Assembly: GCA_022843805.1 (NCBI GenBank)
Contig: JALHMY010000001.1
Location: 1-64,000, forward strand
Direction: 5' to 3'
DNA: 64,000 nucleotides
Source of the DNA: Fuerstiella sp.
GTDB taxonomy: Bacteria > Planctomycetota > Planctomycetia > Planctomycetales > Planctomycetaceae
Shown: one piece after another, positions 39,601 to 48,594 of the stretch
How positions within the stretch are numbered: the first letter of the stretch is position 1
How the letters are laid out: each line of letters begins with the position of its first letter
Position numbers and translations under genes: made by a program
Notes under the pieces: generated by a model
What the model saw: the letters and a program-made list of their open reading frames with translations, nothing else
What the model was told of the DNA's origin: nothing
The model's database searches: none

Positions 39601-41733
39601 ATGCTGCATGTGCCCAATCAGGGGGTTCTGCCAGTCCAGAATATACAGCGCTCCGTCACCTCCGATCTCCATGTCACTCGGTCGAAAATTGGGGTCCGTT
39701 GAATACACGATCGGCTCGACCTCCGTCGCGCTGATGCTGGCACCATCCTGTTCAAAGTCGTACTGAGTCACACCCTGGAAGCCGATCACATTGGCAATCA
39801 GCAGATTACCCTGAAGGCTGTCGGGAAAATGAGGGCTGTCCAGAATGGTAATTGCCGGAACCGGTCGTACTCGCTTGTTGTAAAGCTGTTTCGGAGCACC
39901 ACGACCGGGAAAGCCAATGTAGTTGCCAGTGCCGCCCGTACCATCTGTCGCAAACTGATTTCCCCACTTGTCGATCACATCACCATGAGGATTTGGACCA
40001 ATTGGAAAATGAAAACGAATATCGAATCGAAGCGGATCGAATTCATAAACGCCAGTGCCGCCGGTACCCGCGCGAAACGTGGTGCTCCACGGCGTCTCAA
40101 AGTTTTCAGCATGAAAAATCCCGCGGGAAAAATAGAATCGGCCGTTCGGGCCCATGACAAAACCGTTGGCCGTGTGATGGGTGTCGGCAGAATCCAGACC
40201 GTGAAAAATTCGTTCACGAATATCACAGACATCGTCCCCGTCTGTATCCTTCAGGTAAAAGATATCCGGAGCCATCGCCACCAGCACGCCGTTGTTCCAG
40301 AACTCAAACCCCGTGGGATTGTGCAGTCCGGATGCAAAGGTAATGCAGCGATCCGCTTTTCCGTCTCCATCATCATCCGGCAGAATTAACAGCTTGTCGT
40401 TCATGGGTTCCAGCGGGTTCCAGTGCGGATAGGTGGGCCATGCGGCAACCCAAAGTCTTCCATCCGTATCGACAGCACTCTGCACCGGATTAGCCAGCTC
40501 CGGGAACTGTTCTTCAGAAGCAAACAGCCCTATCTTCATGCCACTGTGAACCGTCATCTCACTGATGGCTTCCTCGCCACCCAGAAATCGATGAGCTCCA
40601 TTGTCGAGCTGCCCGGGCTTATTCGTCTGTACCTGAACGGGTTCGGGAAGGTTTGTATCATCGGGCCTGATGATTTCTCCCCGGGCAGCCGCCCAGATCA
40701 CCTTATCACGATTTGCGACCATCACCTCAAGAATTTGCAGTTCTCGCTGCATCACGTCGAAATTGGTCTGACCGCCAACAAATCGCAGACCTGAACGTCC
40801 GCCAAAAACACTGTAACCGTCGGTAGCCCGATATACATTGTGCCAGTGCAGATTCTTATCGAGCACCGCGGTTCGAATCCGATCCAGTGTCTGTCCTTCC
40901 GGGACTGGTTTGTTGTTATCAAACAATGTCCCGTCAATGATGATCGCTATCATCTGGTTTCCATGGTCGGTCGGATGGATGCCGTTAAGTGTAACTGGCG
41001 GAAAAACAATGGCGCCACTTGAAGTACGGGGATCCGGAAGATCAAAACCAAAGCGGTCGCGACGCCCTCCGTCTACCGGCCACAGGAAACTATCATCCCA
41101 GCTCGTAAGAGCAAAAATCTTTTGTGAGTGCTGAAACAGCCCCACGAACGGCACGTTCTTTTCCTGAGCAACCTCCGCCATGCAGGCCGAATAGATCGCC
41201 ATTCGACGGTTGTCTTCCACTCCATCCGACAGGTGACGGTTCTTCAGATCCTCGTGAGCCATGGGACCGACAAGCACCAGTCGCGGAGCCGATCGGCCAT
41301 TGTACTGCTGTGACAAAGTGTGATCGACAAACGCTCCCAGATCCTGCCGAAACTGCGGCAGTCCGGCTTCTCCCGCAAATGATTCGTTGCGGCCAAAAAA
41401 TGCTATCACGACGTCGGCCCGGACCCTCTTCAGCCATTCATCGGGTGTGCCAAAATTGTCTGATCGGGGCCGTTCGGTCAGCGTGTCGCCACTAAAGCCC
41501 AGATCACGCACGACCAGCTCATGTTCCGGAAATCGGGCGTGCAGCAGAGCTTCAAGCCAGCCGGAATGCTGCATGCGATCCGCCAGCGTATTTCCAATGA
41601 CAGCGATGCGGTCACCCTTTTTGATTTCAAATTCCGCACATTCGCAAACAGCCGGTCGCGACGTCGCCAGCATCAGGCCGGTCACCACTGCCAGAACCAT
41701 CTTCACTGTGGTTTGCATATTCGTGGTTTCCAT
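36643..41733 (-). CDS. Giant multidomain PVC-type protein: SGNH hydrolase-like + dehydrogenase/beta-propeller + HEAT-like + PA14 + cupredoxin-like + cytochrome c
   Basis: 1696 aa; IAVIGNTLADRMQ...; GYQFFISSDDGSRFYVGDRMLINNDG (PA14-like); PGIYPYVCTYPGHWRRMYG (plastocyanin-like); VASCVGCHKLGAEGNNIGPDL (haem c). Confidence 0.88.
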   Translation of the reverse strand: METTNMQTTVKMVLAVVTGLMLATSRPAVCECAEFEIKKGDRIAVIGNTLADRMQHSGWLEALLHARFPEHELVVRDLGFSGDTLTERPRSDNFGTPDEWLKRVRADVVIAFFGRNESFAGEAGLPQFRQDLGAFVDHTLSQQYNGRSAPRLVLVGPMAHEDLKNRHLSDGVEDNRRMAIYSACMAEVAQEKNVPFVGLFQHSQKIFALTSWDDSFLWPVDGGRRDRFGFDLPDPRTSSGAIVFPPVTLNGIHPTDHGNQMIAIIIDGTLFDNNKPVPEGQTLDRIRTAVLDKNLHWHNVYRATDGYSVFGGRSGLRFVGGQTNFDVMQRELQILEVMVANRDKVIWAAARGEIIRPDDTNLPEPVQVQTNKPGQLDNGAHRFLGGEEAISEMTVHSGMKIGLFASEEQFPELANPVQSAVDTDGRLWVAAWPTYPHWNPLEPMNDKLLILPDDDGDGKADRCITFASGLHNPTGFEFWNNGVLVAMAPDIFYLKDTDGDDVCDIRERIFHGLDSADTHHTANGFVMGPNGRFYFSRGIFHAENFETPWSTTFRAGTGGTGVYEFDPLRFDIRFHFPIGPNPHGDVIDKWGNQFATDGTGGTGNYIGFPGRGAPKQLYNKRVRPVPAITILDSPHFPDSLQGNLLIANVIGFQGVTQYDFEQDGASISATEVEPIVYSTDPNFRPSDMEIGGDGALYILDWQNPLIGHMQHNLRDPSRDHRHGRVYRVTAENGPVVKTARMKGAPVSEVVERLGSPVLSERYRARIELTGRESNGVIAAVQQWISDLDPAGSENSLKLVEALWVHQQHRVPNISLLQKVLQSPAADARAAGVRVLREWYGAEDQRSRNPLGWESLAAMDADEWLIRLSSDNSAKVRGEVVVAAALVNGPRASEALFSVMQQPVDVQIEFNLREAMKSVDVNGYLRRQLEAGKKLSPGAEAYALSSASVEDLLKMERNEGVCRAILTRSGVPLTTLQDALKDLARLRNEAPVDLLFELIDELNAKADEGSLNSLTRLLSSQPPAELARVRDQISSLARTGKSAESRQVAFASWVTADGNAKAAIAAAADQPDRMKELLRAIPLISSDQARATLYESLQPLLGTLPGTEGTQPLTEPGIHVDYFYPSANDVAVETLARMKPKASGIVPEITMNVPQRKQPDQFALRFQGSLRIETAGEYQFFISSDDGSRFYVGDRMLINNDGLHGMSEKSGRIQLDAGLHPITVTYFDNGGGDGLEVRWSGPGFRRQSISASVLGVPAPETLQDLAIQAMTGIPGHETRKAADLIDLIRERKSTKSAFAAIGRIPATDWPDDRLGYLGEGIVRFLAETTREQRNAPEAAAIFDLADSLAARLPADRAARLNKRIDELRVPLIEIGTVRERMIYDREMIIVQAGRPVEFRLSNTDNMPHNFAVVVPGALEEVGELSEATGRDPDAAERQFIPASESILVASKLLQPEQSQSVFFEVPAQPGIYPYVCTYPGHWRRMYGALYVVADTQAYEKDPGGYLASNDITPKDPLLKYLGRNTDWTVDDLKGDAMHIHRRVSQFAVGQQLFRVASCVGCHKLGAEGNNIGPDLTKLPAEYSSADVLEHILDPSKKIDPKYQSSVVALKSGKVLTGLVIEQSKTELKMLDNPSLPDKPVVILVDDIEERQLSSVSIMPKGVLNKLTREEILDLLAYVIAGGNKEHKLYATEAHQHP

Positions 41734-41745
41734 ATTCGTTCTCTC

Positions 41746-42672
41746 TCAGGAATCTGTCGGGAAATGCTGTTCAGGCGTGGGACGCAGCGGAATCCGGAGC
41801 CCATCCCATGCGGGTGCAATGTGAGGCGGCAGTTCGCTGACCAGCTGATCATAATCCAGCTCATGCGACATATGGGTCAGCCATGCCTGTTTCACCTGCA
41901 GCTGGTTAATCAGCCTGACGGCTCCTGCCACTGAAAGGTGAGTCGGATGCGGTTCATAGCGAAGAGCATCCAGAATCAGTACATCCAGTCCCTGCAGAAG
42001 TTCGCGGCTCTCAGCTGGTATGCTGGAAACATCAGTACAATAGGCCACATTGCCAATACGGAATCCCAGCACGGGCAGTTCACCATGTTTCAGGCGAATG
42101 GGCTGAATATCCAGACCGAGCAGTGAAAATGGCTGCGTCGAAGACAATCGTTCGAAACGCAGGCGAGGAGCCGCATACTTGTGCGAATGAGTGGCCGGAT
42201 CGGTAAATGCGTAGCCGAAGGATTGTCTGAGCTGCTGTTCCACATCTGCTTCGCAGTACAATGGAATCGCATCATTCAGTCGGAACCCAAAAATCCGAAG
42301 ATCATCCAGTCCCATGATGTGATCGGCATGAGCATGGGTAAAGACGGCCGCCCGAATGAGAGTGGCGCCTGCCTGAACCAGCTGCAGTCGCATTTCCGGA
42401 CCTGTGTCGATAACAAATTCGCCCTGAGGAGCCCGCACCAGCACGCCGCTGCGAGTCCTGCGATTTCGAGTATTCTGCGACGTGCACACACTGCAGCTGC
42501 AGCCCACAACAGGAACACCCACGCTGGTTCCCGTTCCCATAATAACCAGTTCAGGGACCGGAAGATCGGGATCACTCGGCACGGCTTCATTCAAATCCGG
42601 ACGATCGGATGAAGACATTCGGTCGTCGTCCGACTGAGGTCCGGTCAACTTTTCCTGATCTGCAGATGACAC
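41746..42672 (-). CDS. MBL-fold metallo-hydrolase (PhnP-like)
   Basis: GTGTSVGVPVVGCSCSVC, FTHAHADHIMGLDDLR. Confidence 0.9.
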   Translation of the reverse strand: MSSADQEKLTGPQSDDDRMSSSDRPDLNEAVPSDPDLPVPELVIMGTGTSVGVPVVGCSCSVCTSQNTRNRRTRSGVLVRAPQGEFVIDTGPEMRLQLVQAGATLIRAAVFTHAHADHIMGLDDLRIFGFRLNDAIPLYCEADVEQQLRQSFGYAFTDPATHSHKYAAPRLRFERLSSTQPFSLLGLDIQPIRLKHGELPVLGFRIGNVAYCTDVSSIPAESRELLQGLDVLILDALRYEPHPTHLSVAGAVRLINQLQVKQAWLTHMSHELDYDQLVSELPPHIAPAWDGLRIPLRPTPEQHFPTDS

Positions 42673-42674
42673 AC

Positions 42675-43661
42675 TCAGGATTCCCGACTGGTTTGTTCAA
42701 ACAGATTCTTCGGACATCGAAAAACGGGCTGATCTCCCAGCTCGGTAAAAGGAGTATCCGCAATGAACAGACATCCGGCATTGGGATGCCGCTGTTGCTG
42801 CTCAGCAGACATATGCTCAACGGCCGTCGTCAGTACCAGTCGAACCCGACCCTTGTGTGATATCAGCTGGGGACAGGTGACTCGCGGTGATCCGGCACAG
42901 GTCCAGATCGCTTCCAGCTGGCCATCCGACAGTCGATATTGCCGAGCCGCCCCGAACCTGGGATCCCCCGGATCATAAAGAGCGACGATCAGACTTTTGT
43001 GGTCGGGCGTAAGGATCATGCCATCGGGAAAGACTTCATCAGACGTCAGGTCCACAACGATCTGAGGTTCGCCAATGGTGCCAGCTTCAATATTCAGCTG
43101 GCTGCGAGTAATCGTCTTTGAGGGCGAATCAATATCGATCAGTTGCAGCAATCCGGTCGAATCCCTCGTGACAGCTTTGCCATTCGAACAGATCTGATCG
43201 TCCCGCAGCTGAATCAGCCTGCGATCTGCAGCCCGCCAGAGATAGAGCCCGGCCTTCTTTGTCTTAAATTCCAGTTCCTTGCATCCGAAGATCAGATTAT
43301 CTTCGAAGACCATTCCATCGTTAATGATGGTATTGGTCACCCCGGCGTCGACATTGGTAACAAAGGGTTCCCATTGTCTGGAGCGTTTGTCAAACAGCCC
43401 CACCTCTCGCTCCACACCTGCCACAAAGACGCCTGGCTGATCGGTGGGAAAAGCAAATCCCGGGCGACCAGGCAGCTGATAAGATTCGTCACGCCCGCTG
43501 ACCAGATTCAGCAGATTGATGGAACCAACTGTGGATGTCGCTCCATGCTGAATGCCCACCCAGCTGATGGTCGAGGCATCAATGGTGTAGGGACCTTCCG
43601 GAAGAAATCGCAGCTCCGGCGTTTCCGGTCGGTAGAGTACCTCTGATTCCGTGATCTGCAT
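42675..43661 (-). CDS. SMP-30/gluconolactonase/LRE-like protein
   Basis: GPYTIDASTISWVGIQHGATSTVGSINLL; DGMILTPDHKSLIVALYDPGD. Confidence 0.8.
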   Translation of the reverse strand: MQITESEVLYRPETPELRFLPEGPYTIDASTISWVGIQHGATSTVGSINLLNLVSGRDESYQLPGRPGFAFPTDQPGVFVAGVEREVGLFDKRSRQWEPFVTNVDAGVTNTIINDGMVFEDNLIFGCKELEFKTKKAGLYLWRAADRRLIQLRDDQICSNGKAVTRDSTGLLQLIDIDSPSKTITRSQLNIEAGTIGEPQIVVDLTSDEVFPDGMILTPDHKSLIVALYDPGDPRFGAARQYRLSDGQLEAIWTCAGSPRVTCPQLISHKGRVRLVLTTAVEHMSAEQQQRHPNAGCLFIADTPFTELGDQPVFRCPKNLFEQTSRES

Positions 43662-43788
43662 CAGTCAAACGTCTTTCTGACAAACAACTGGGGCTGTCCG
43701 GCGGACATGAACTTCTGTCCGGCATTGATGAAATGCCAGTATAGAAGAGATCCTGCCACTTCGCGAACAGCCAGCCAGCTGAATTCTG

Positions 43789-46488
43789 TCAGCGGGATAC
43801 AGACGTATCGTATCGCACTCCTTCCGGCACGGGTACCGGAACCGCCACGGTTGTGCCAAATTCACCTGCAGTTCGGCTCAGCGAGTCCACAGCAACAAAC
43901 GCCGTGTATGCGCTCATCAGATTGTAATTCAGGGCCGTCTGCAAAGCCTCCTGCTTAACAACCTCCAGCTGTTCGGGAGACTGTGTGGCGGCCATCATGA
44001 GATCCGCAATCTTCATGCGAGCCCAGACCGCAGCGATCCCCGGATGTTTCTGCGGAATGTTGTCGCCCTGGTCGGAAGCCACTTCATCAGATGAACTGCC
44101 GGACGTCCCGGATTCCGTCAGAGCCGCCTCTGCAGCATTGCTGACGCTGACAACAAATGACTGTGGGTTATTTCCAACCCTGCCGCCGACCGTGACAGCC
44201 GACGGAGTGCCCTGATAACGACCAGTGATGATCACGGGGCGGCCAACAATCAAATCAGGCAAACGCTGCGGATAGACGTCCGTCACCTGCATGTCGCCAA
44301 AATCAATATAAAGATCCGTCATTGCCGGATGAGAAATCTGTTTCTGGAACTGCTCCATAATGCTGACCGCATCGTCATTAAGACTCAGATAGCTCACCGC
44401 ACCACGCCCGACAATCGCCATCCGATCCATCAGATAGCGATTCGGTGACTGTCCAACTCCAAAACTAAAGACTCTCGAAGCACCCAGTTTGTCACCCAGT
44501 GTCTTCAGAATCTCCTGCTCATTGCCGATGAACCCATCCGTCATGAACGAAACCAGACGAAAACGCCCCTCATCATGAGGAAAATCCAGTGCGGCTCTGA
44601 TGCCTTCCAGCATCACAGTGCCACCCGATCCGTCGAGACTCTGCAGATACCGGAGTGCCTTCTCAAGGTTTTCCGGTGTCGCTGGTATCGGCGCAGTCCC
44701 CAGCTTTGACGATGTGCTGTTGAACTGAATGATCTGGAATGTGTCGCGAGCCGTCAGCTGCTGAACCGCATGAGCAATTGCGGCCTTTGCCTGTTCAATC
44801 GGACGGCCATTCATGGAACCCGAACAATCCAGCACAAAGACCATTTCCATCGGACTGCGTTCGACGTTTCTCAAATCAGCAGGCGGAAGGACCATCATCG
44901 TGAAGTATTGCCCGTGCTGATCTGCCTGTGTCAGCATTGTTGAACCGATTTTTTCTCCGGCGACCCGATAACGCAGAACGAAATCCCGATTCGGCAGAGT
45001 GTCGGCTGCCGACAAAACGATCTTCCGCTGACATTCCGATACTTCAGTCACAGCGACCTGATGGTTCACGGACCGGACGTCACGCACGTCGATTCCCGCA
45101 TTGATATTCAACGTCAGTGAGATGTCGTGACCGCTTCTTTCGTTCGGCTTCAGATAAGATACTTCCGTGGGCTGGCCGCTGCTTCCCGGCTGATTGCGAG
45201 CGACACTGCCAATACCGTCCGGTTGCCCATTGTTGCCTGCTGAAAAGGGTGGATTGAACCGCGGTCCAACCACCATCGGGAACACGAATTCATAACTTCC
45301 GTCGTCATATCGCAGGGTATTGAAGTATCGGATATTGATATCAATCTGTTTTCCCGGCTCGATGTTGGCCACTTTCTGAGTAAAAATATTCGGCCGTTCT
45401 TCTGTCATCAAAGCGGCCACATGGCCCTGAGCACGAGCCTGTGCATAGATCTGCTCGGCCTTTTCCCGTTCGCGAATGATTCCCCGAATCCGACGTTCAC
45501 CAATTGTCATGACAAATTCATTGACCGCAGCGTTCTCCGGAAGTGGAAACACATAGACCGCCTCAATCTTCGATGCAAACGGATTGTGAAACTGCTGAGT
45601 CACATCCACACTGGCAATGTAGGCTTCAACACTGGCGGTGACTGCAGTGTGCTTCAGAGGAACCGGAACGGGAGTGCTCTGACCGGGCACCTGAGCCATC
45701 AGCGAGCCGCATCCCGGAATCTCGGGATTCTCTGAACGGCGATTGAGCGTTCCTTCCGGACGAGCGATCACCCACAACTCTTCACCAGGCAGCAGATCCA
45801 GAGTATGAATACGGCGTTCTCCCAGCCGCCGGTTCGCTTCGCGCTGAACCAGGGCAGCTGCACCGTCGCTCGGTTGCTGCCGCATAATGTTCACCGGGAC
45901 CCGCGTGGCCTTTGAATCGTGCATGCCTGAATCACCGCGAGCACCGTTTTGTTGCACACCCGGTATGGCCCCACCGGCCATACCTCCCATACCTCCCATG
46001 CCCATCATCGTTTCAGCCTCCGGCTGTCCAGGCAATCCGCCAGCCGCAGGAGCGGGCGAGGCGAGACTCCTGTCTTTTGCTTCCGCCAGATTTTCACCCG
46101 GTTCAAATGAACCCTGCTTAAATGACGGAACCGTTGCTTCCTCGCCAGACTGTGAGCGGGTCCCTTCCTGAGCGACACTCCGGGGCGTCGCTGCCCCCGA
46201 ACCTGGTGCATTCCGCTCTGAGCTCTCCTCTGCAAACCGGTCAGTCACTGAATCGGGAGCAGGTGGCATCATCGCCGGATCGCTGTTGTCGAAGCTGAAA
46301 GCTGCGTCTGCCGGTGCTGATGCTGGTGCCGGTGCCATATAGTTCTGCGATCCACCAGAATCATAGGCCGTTCCGGAAGCCGTCTTTTCGGTTTCCGCGG
46401 TTTCGCTTCCGCAGCCGGCGAAAAACATGGTCAGAAGAATCATGAGTGCGGCATTTTGCCGACAGCCATTCAATTTGAGTCTGTTCAT
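43789..46488 (-). CDS. VIT domain + von Willebrand factor A domain lipoprotein
   Basis: lipobox ILLTMFFAGCGSE; VDVTQQFHNPFASKIEAVYVFPLPENAAVNEFVM (VIT); MVFVLDCSGSMNGRPIEQAK (vWA MIDAS). Confidence 0.9.
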   Translation of the reverse strand: MNRLKLNGCRQNAALMILLTMFFAGCGSETAETEKTASGTAYDSGGSQNYMAPAPASAPADAAFSFDNSDPAMMPPAPDSVTDRFAEESSERNAPGSGAATPRSVAQEGTRSQSGEEATVPSFKQGSFEPGENLAEAKDRSLASPAPAAGGLPGQPEAETMMGMGGMGGMAGGAIPGVQQNGARGDSGMHDSKATRVPVNIMRQQPSDGAAALVQREANRRLGERRIHTLDLLPGEELWVIARPEGTLNRRSENPEIPGCGSLMAQVPGQSTPVPVPLKHTAVTASVEAYIASVDVTQQFHNPFASKIEAVYVFPLPENAAVNEFVMTIGERRIRGIIREREKAEQIYAQARAQGHVAALMTEERPNIFTQKVANIEPGKQIDINIRYFNTLRYDDGSYEFVFPMVVGPRFNPPFSAGNNGQPDGIGSVARNQPGSSGQPTEVSYLKPNERSGHDISLTLNINAGIDVRDVRSVNHQVAVTEVSECQRKIVLSAADTLPNRDFVLRYRVAGEKIGSTMLTQADQHGQYFTMMVLPPADLRNVERSPMEMVFVLDCSGSMNGRPIEQAKAAIAHAVQQLTARDTFQIIQFNSTSSKLGTAPIPATPENLEKALRYLQSLDGSGGTVMLEGIRAALDFPHDEGRFRLVSFMTDGFIGNEQEILKTLGDKLGASRVFSFGVGQSPNRYLMDRMAIVGRGAVSYLSLNDDAVSIMEQFQKQISHPAMTDLYIDFGDMQVTDVYPQRLPDLIVGRPVIITGRYQGTPSAVTVGGRVGNNPQSFVVSVSNAAEAALTESGTSGSSSDEVASDQGDNIPQKHPGIAAVWARMKIADLMMAATQSPEQLEVVKQEALQTALNYNLMSAYTAFVAVDSLSRTAGEFGTTVAVPVPVPEGVRYDTSVSR

Positions 46489-46672
46489 CCGATCGGACCT
46501 TTCATGCTGATCGCTCGCAACAACTGCTTCGGATCGCATTTCAGAAGACCTGTTCTGTTAAGACAATGATTCTGTTGAGACAATGACAACGGTAAGAGCT
46601 GGATACATGCGGAGAAGCCGATCCCGACGTGTATATGCTTTTAGCTCTGACGCTGCCTAAAACTGAGTCTAA

Positions 46673-47251
46673 TCACGGGGCAGCAACCGCTCTGGCGATT
46701 GACATGACCGCCGGAATTCGCTGGCCGTCAGCAGTTGCTGTCGCGGTCAGCTGAGTTTCATATTCACGATCGCCGGACCCCTGCAGCTGCACATGAACAC
46801 GGGCAACTCGACTGCGCCCCACGGGCAAATCATTCCCGGTATGAAAAGCGGCCAGTATCACTCGATTGTTTCGAATTGCCCTCGGATCGTAATACGGAGC
46901 ATTTCGAAACGCCGGGTGTTCACCACCTTCGATGCCCACGATTTCCATTCCTGGAGCCCGGCTGGCCAGTTCAACCTGATAGGCCGCCAGGGCCGTCTCG
47001 CCGCTGTCCACAAACACATCGATCGCCTCAAAGCGATCGTCATTCGCAGCCCCATCAGCGGGGCCTTTCACGATAGTCCGTTCGACTTTAACAACCTGTT
47101 CCGCGTTCTCACGCACTGCTTCCTGACTTTCCACTCGAGCCAGAGCAAACATCACGAGACAGACGTCGAGCAAAACAAGAAGTGCCCACGATCTGGGAAT
47201 TGACCAGCAGCGACAACCGGAATGTCGCGATTCCCTAAGGACCTGATTCAT
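46673..47251 (-). CDS. Membrane-anchored or secreted protein with cohesin-like domain
   Basis: N-terminal hydrophobic segment; DVFVDSGETALAAYQVELASRAPGMEIVGIEGGEHPAF...RNNRVILAAFHTGNDLPVGRSRVARVHVQ; start overlaps upstream gene stop. Confidence 0.55.
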   Translation of the reverse strand: MNQVLRESRHSGCRCWSIPRSWALLVLLDVCLVMFALARVESQEAVRENAEQVVKVERTIVKGPADGAANDDRFEAIDVFVDSGETALAAYQVELASRAPGMEIVGIEGGEHPAFRNAPYYDPRAIRNNRVILAAFHTGNDLPVGRSRVARVHVQLQGSGDREYETQLTATATADGQRIPAVMSIARAVAAP

Positions 47252-47823
47252 TGAAGCTGTCCTGAAAACGTGTCCTGAAGCATCACAACCTGTGTCGCGA
47301 TCAGCTTCACATCACTCTGAGTCAACCGACCATCCCGATCCATATCGCCTTCGTTTCCACCACTGCCCGACTCAACGGTCTTCGCCAGTGCAAACGCATC
47401 CAGAATATCGACCCTTCCATCATGGTTGATGTCCGACAGCGATGTGCTGTCATCCGCAAAACGATCCGGCCCGCGCTGCTCAACGGCAGGACTTGCGAGC
47501 CCAAATGCATAGGTATCGGCTGGCAACCCTTCAGGCTGCGGCCTGTCCGTCTTCATCACTGACACGGTCAGCAGCAGGGCCGCCGCTGCGCTGCCAGCCC
47601 AAAGCACAATCCTGCCGGCTCGACCCCGGCCCGTTTTTGAATCCCAGGCACCTGCTGTTTTTACAACTCGCGGTGCTGTCAGATGACGACGAGCATCAAC
47701 GAATATCGCGTCGTCCACCGACGATGGAACCGGCGGCACAGGGCCGTAGCGATGTTTCAGTTCCGCCATAACGTCTGGCGGTATCTGATCTTCCGGGAAA
47801 TTCTTATTCTGCAATTCTGTCAT
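47248..47823 (-). CDS. Single-pass membrane protein with C-terminal dockerin type I-like repeat
   Basis: ~75 aa N-region, TM IVLWAGSAAAALLLTVSV, then DINHDGRVDILDAFALAKTVES...GDMDRDGRLTQSDVKLIATQVV. Confidence 0.75.
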   Translation of the reverse strand: MTELQNKNFPEDQIPPDVMAELKHRYGPVPPVPSSVDDAIFVDARRHLTAPRVVKTAGAWDSKTGRGRAGRIVLWAGSAAAALLLTVSVMKTDRPQPEGLPADTYAFGLASPAVEQRGPDRFADDSTSLSDINHDGRVDILDAFALAKTVESGSGGNEGDMDRDGRLTQSDVKLIATQVVMLQDTFSGQLQ

Positions 47824-47935
47824 GATTCTGGCCTCCAGGGTGTTGAGTTGATGCAATACGGAAATGGTTCAAGAAATTCGGAAACTTTTTCCAGCCGAAC
47901 ACCCTCAAAGGTCGTCTGCCTGAGAAAACACGTCG

Positions 47936-48508
47936 ATGGGAGTTGTGATGGACTCGGATGCGTCCGACAATCAGTCTGACCAGGATCTGGCAGAGGCGAT
48001 GAATCGTGGCGATGTGGAAGCCTTTAATCAGCTCTACCGCCGCTATCGCGACTGGGTAATGCGTCTGGCATTTCGATTCACGGGCAACCATGAAGATGCT
48101 CTGGATGTTGTTCAGGAGACCTTCGCGTATCTCGTTCGCAAGTGCCCTGGCTTCAAACTGACCGCCGCCATGACCACTTTTCTGTATCCGGCCGTGCGAA
48201 ATCTTTCGATCGCCGCCAACAGAAAACGCAATCGCTCGTCGGGCGGAGATGATCAGCTGCATTTGTTCGAATCGGTTGTTCAGCGCAGCCCGTCTTCGCA
48301 TGAACTGGATCCGCTGCTCAGTTCACTCTCGTCTGCTCATCGCGAAATCCTGCTGATGCGATTTGTGGATGATATGACTCAGCCGGAAATCGCCGCTGCT
48401 CTCAACCTTCCCCTGGGAACAGTCAAGTCCCGCCTTCATCATGCCGTTCAGGCCGTAAAGGTCCTGCCCGGCCTGAAAGGCATTTCCTCCGGCAGCGAGG
48501 ACGATTAA
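47936..48508 (+). CDS. ECF-type RNA polymerase sigma factor
   Basis: AFNQLYRRYRDWVMRLAFRFTGNHEDALDVVQETF ... MTQPEIAAALNLPLGTVKSRLHHAVQ. Confidence 0.92.
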   Translation: MGVVMDSDASDNQSDQDLAEAMNRGDVEAFNQLYRRYRDWVMRLAFRFTGNHEDALDVVQETFAYLVRKCPGFKLTAAMTTFLYPAVRNLSIAANRKRNRSSGGDDQLHLFESVVQRSPSSHELDPLLSSLSSAHREILLMRFVDDMTQPEIAAALNLPLGTVKSRLHHAVQAVKVLPGLKGISSGSEDD

Positions 48509-48594
48509 GAGATGCCTGGTTCACTCCCGGCTTCGGAGGAAGTGTTTGGGGCAGAAATCAGGCAGATCTGACAGATGAATCGCTCAGGAACTTT

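Noticed and set aside
40855-40890. tRNA-like ggttcgaatcc box
   Set aside because: Inside the coding sequence of the giant PVC protein; no cloverleaf arms found.
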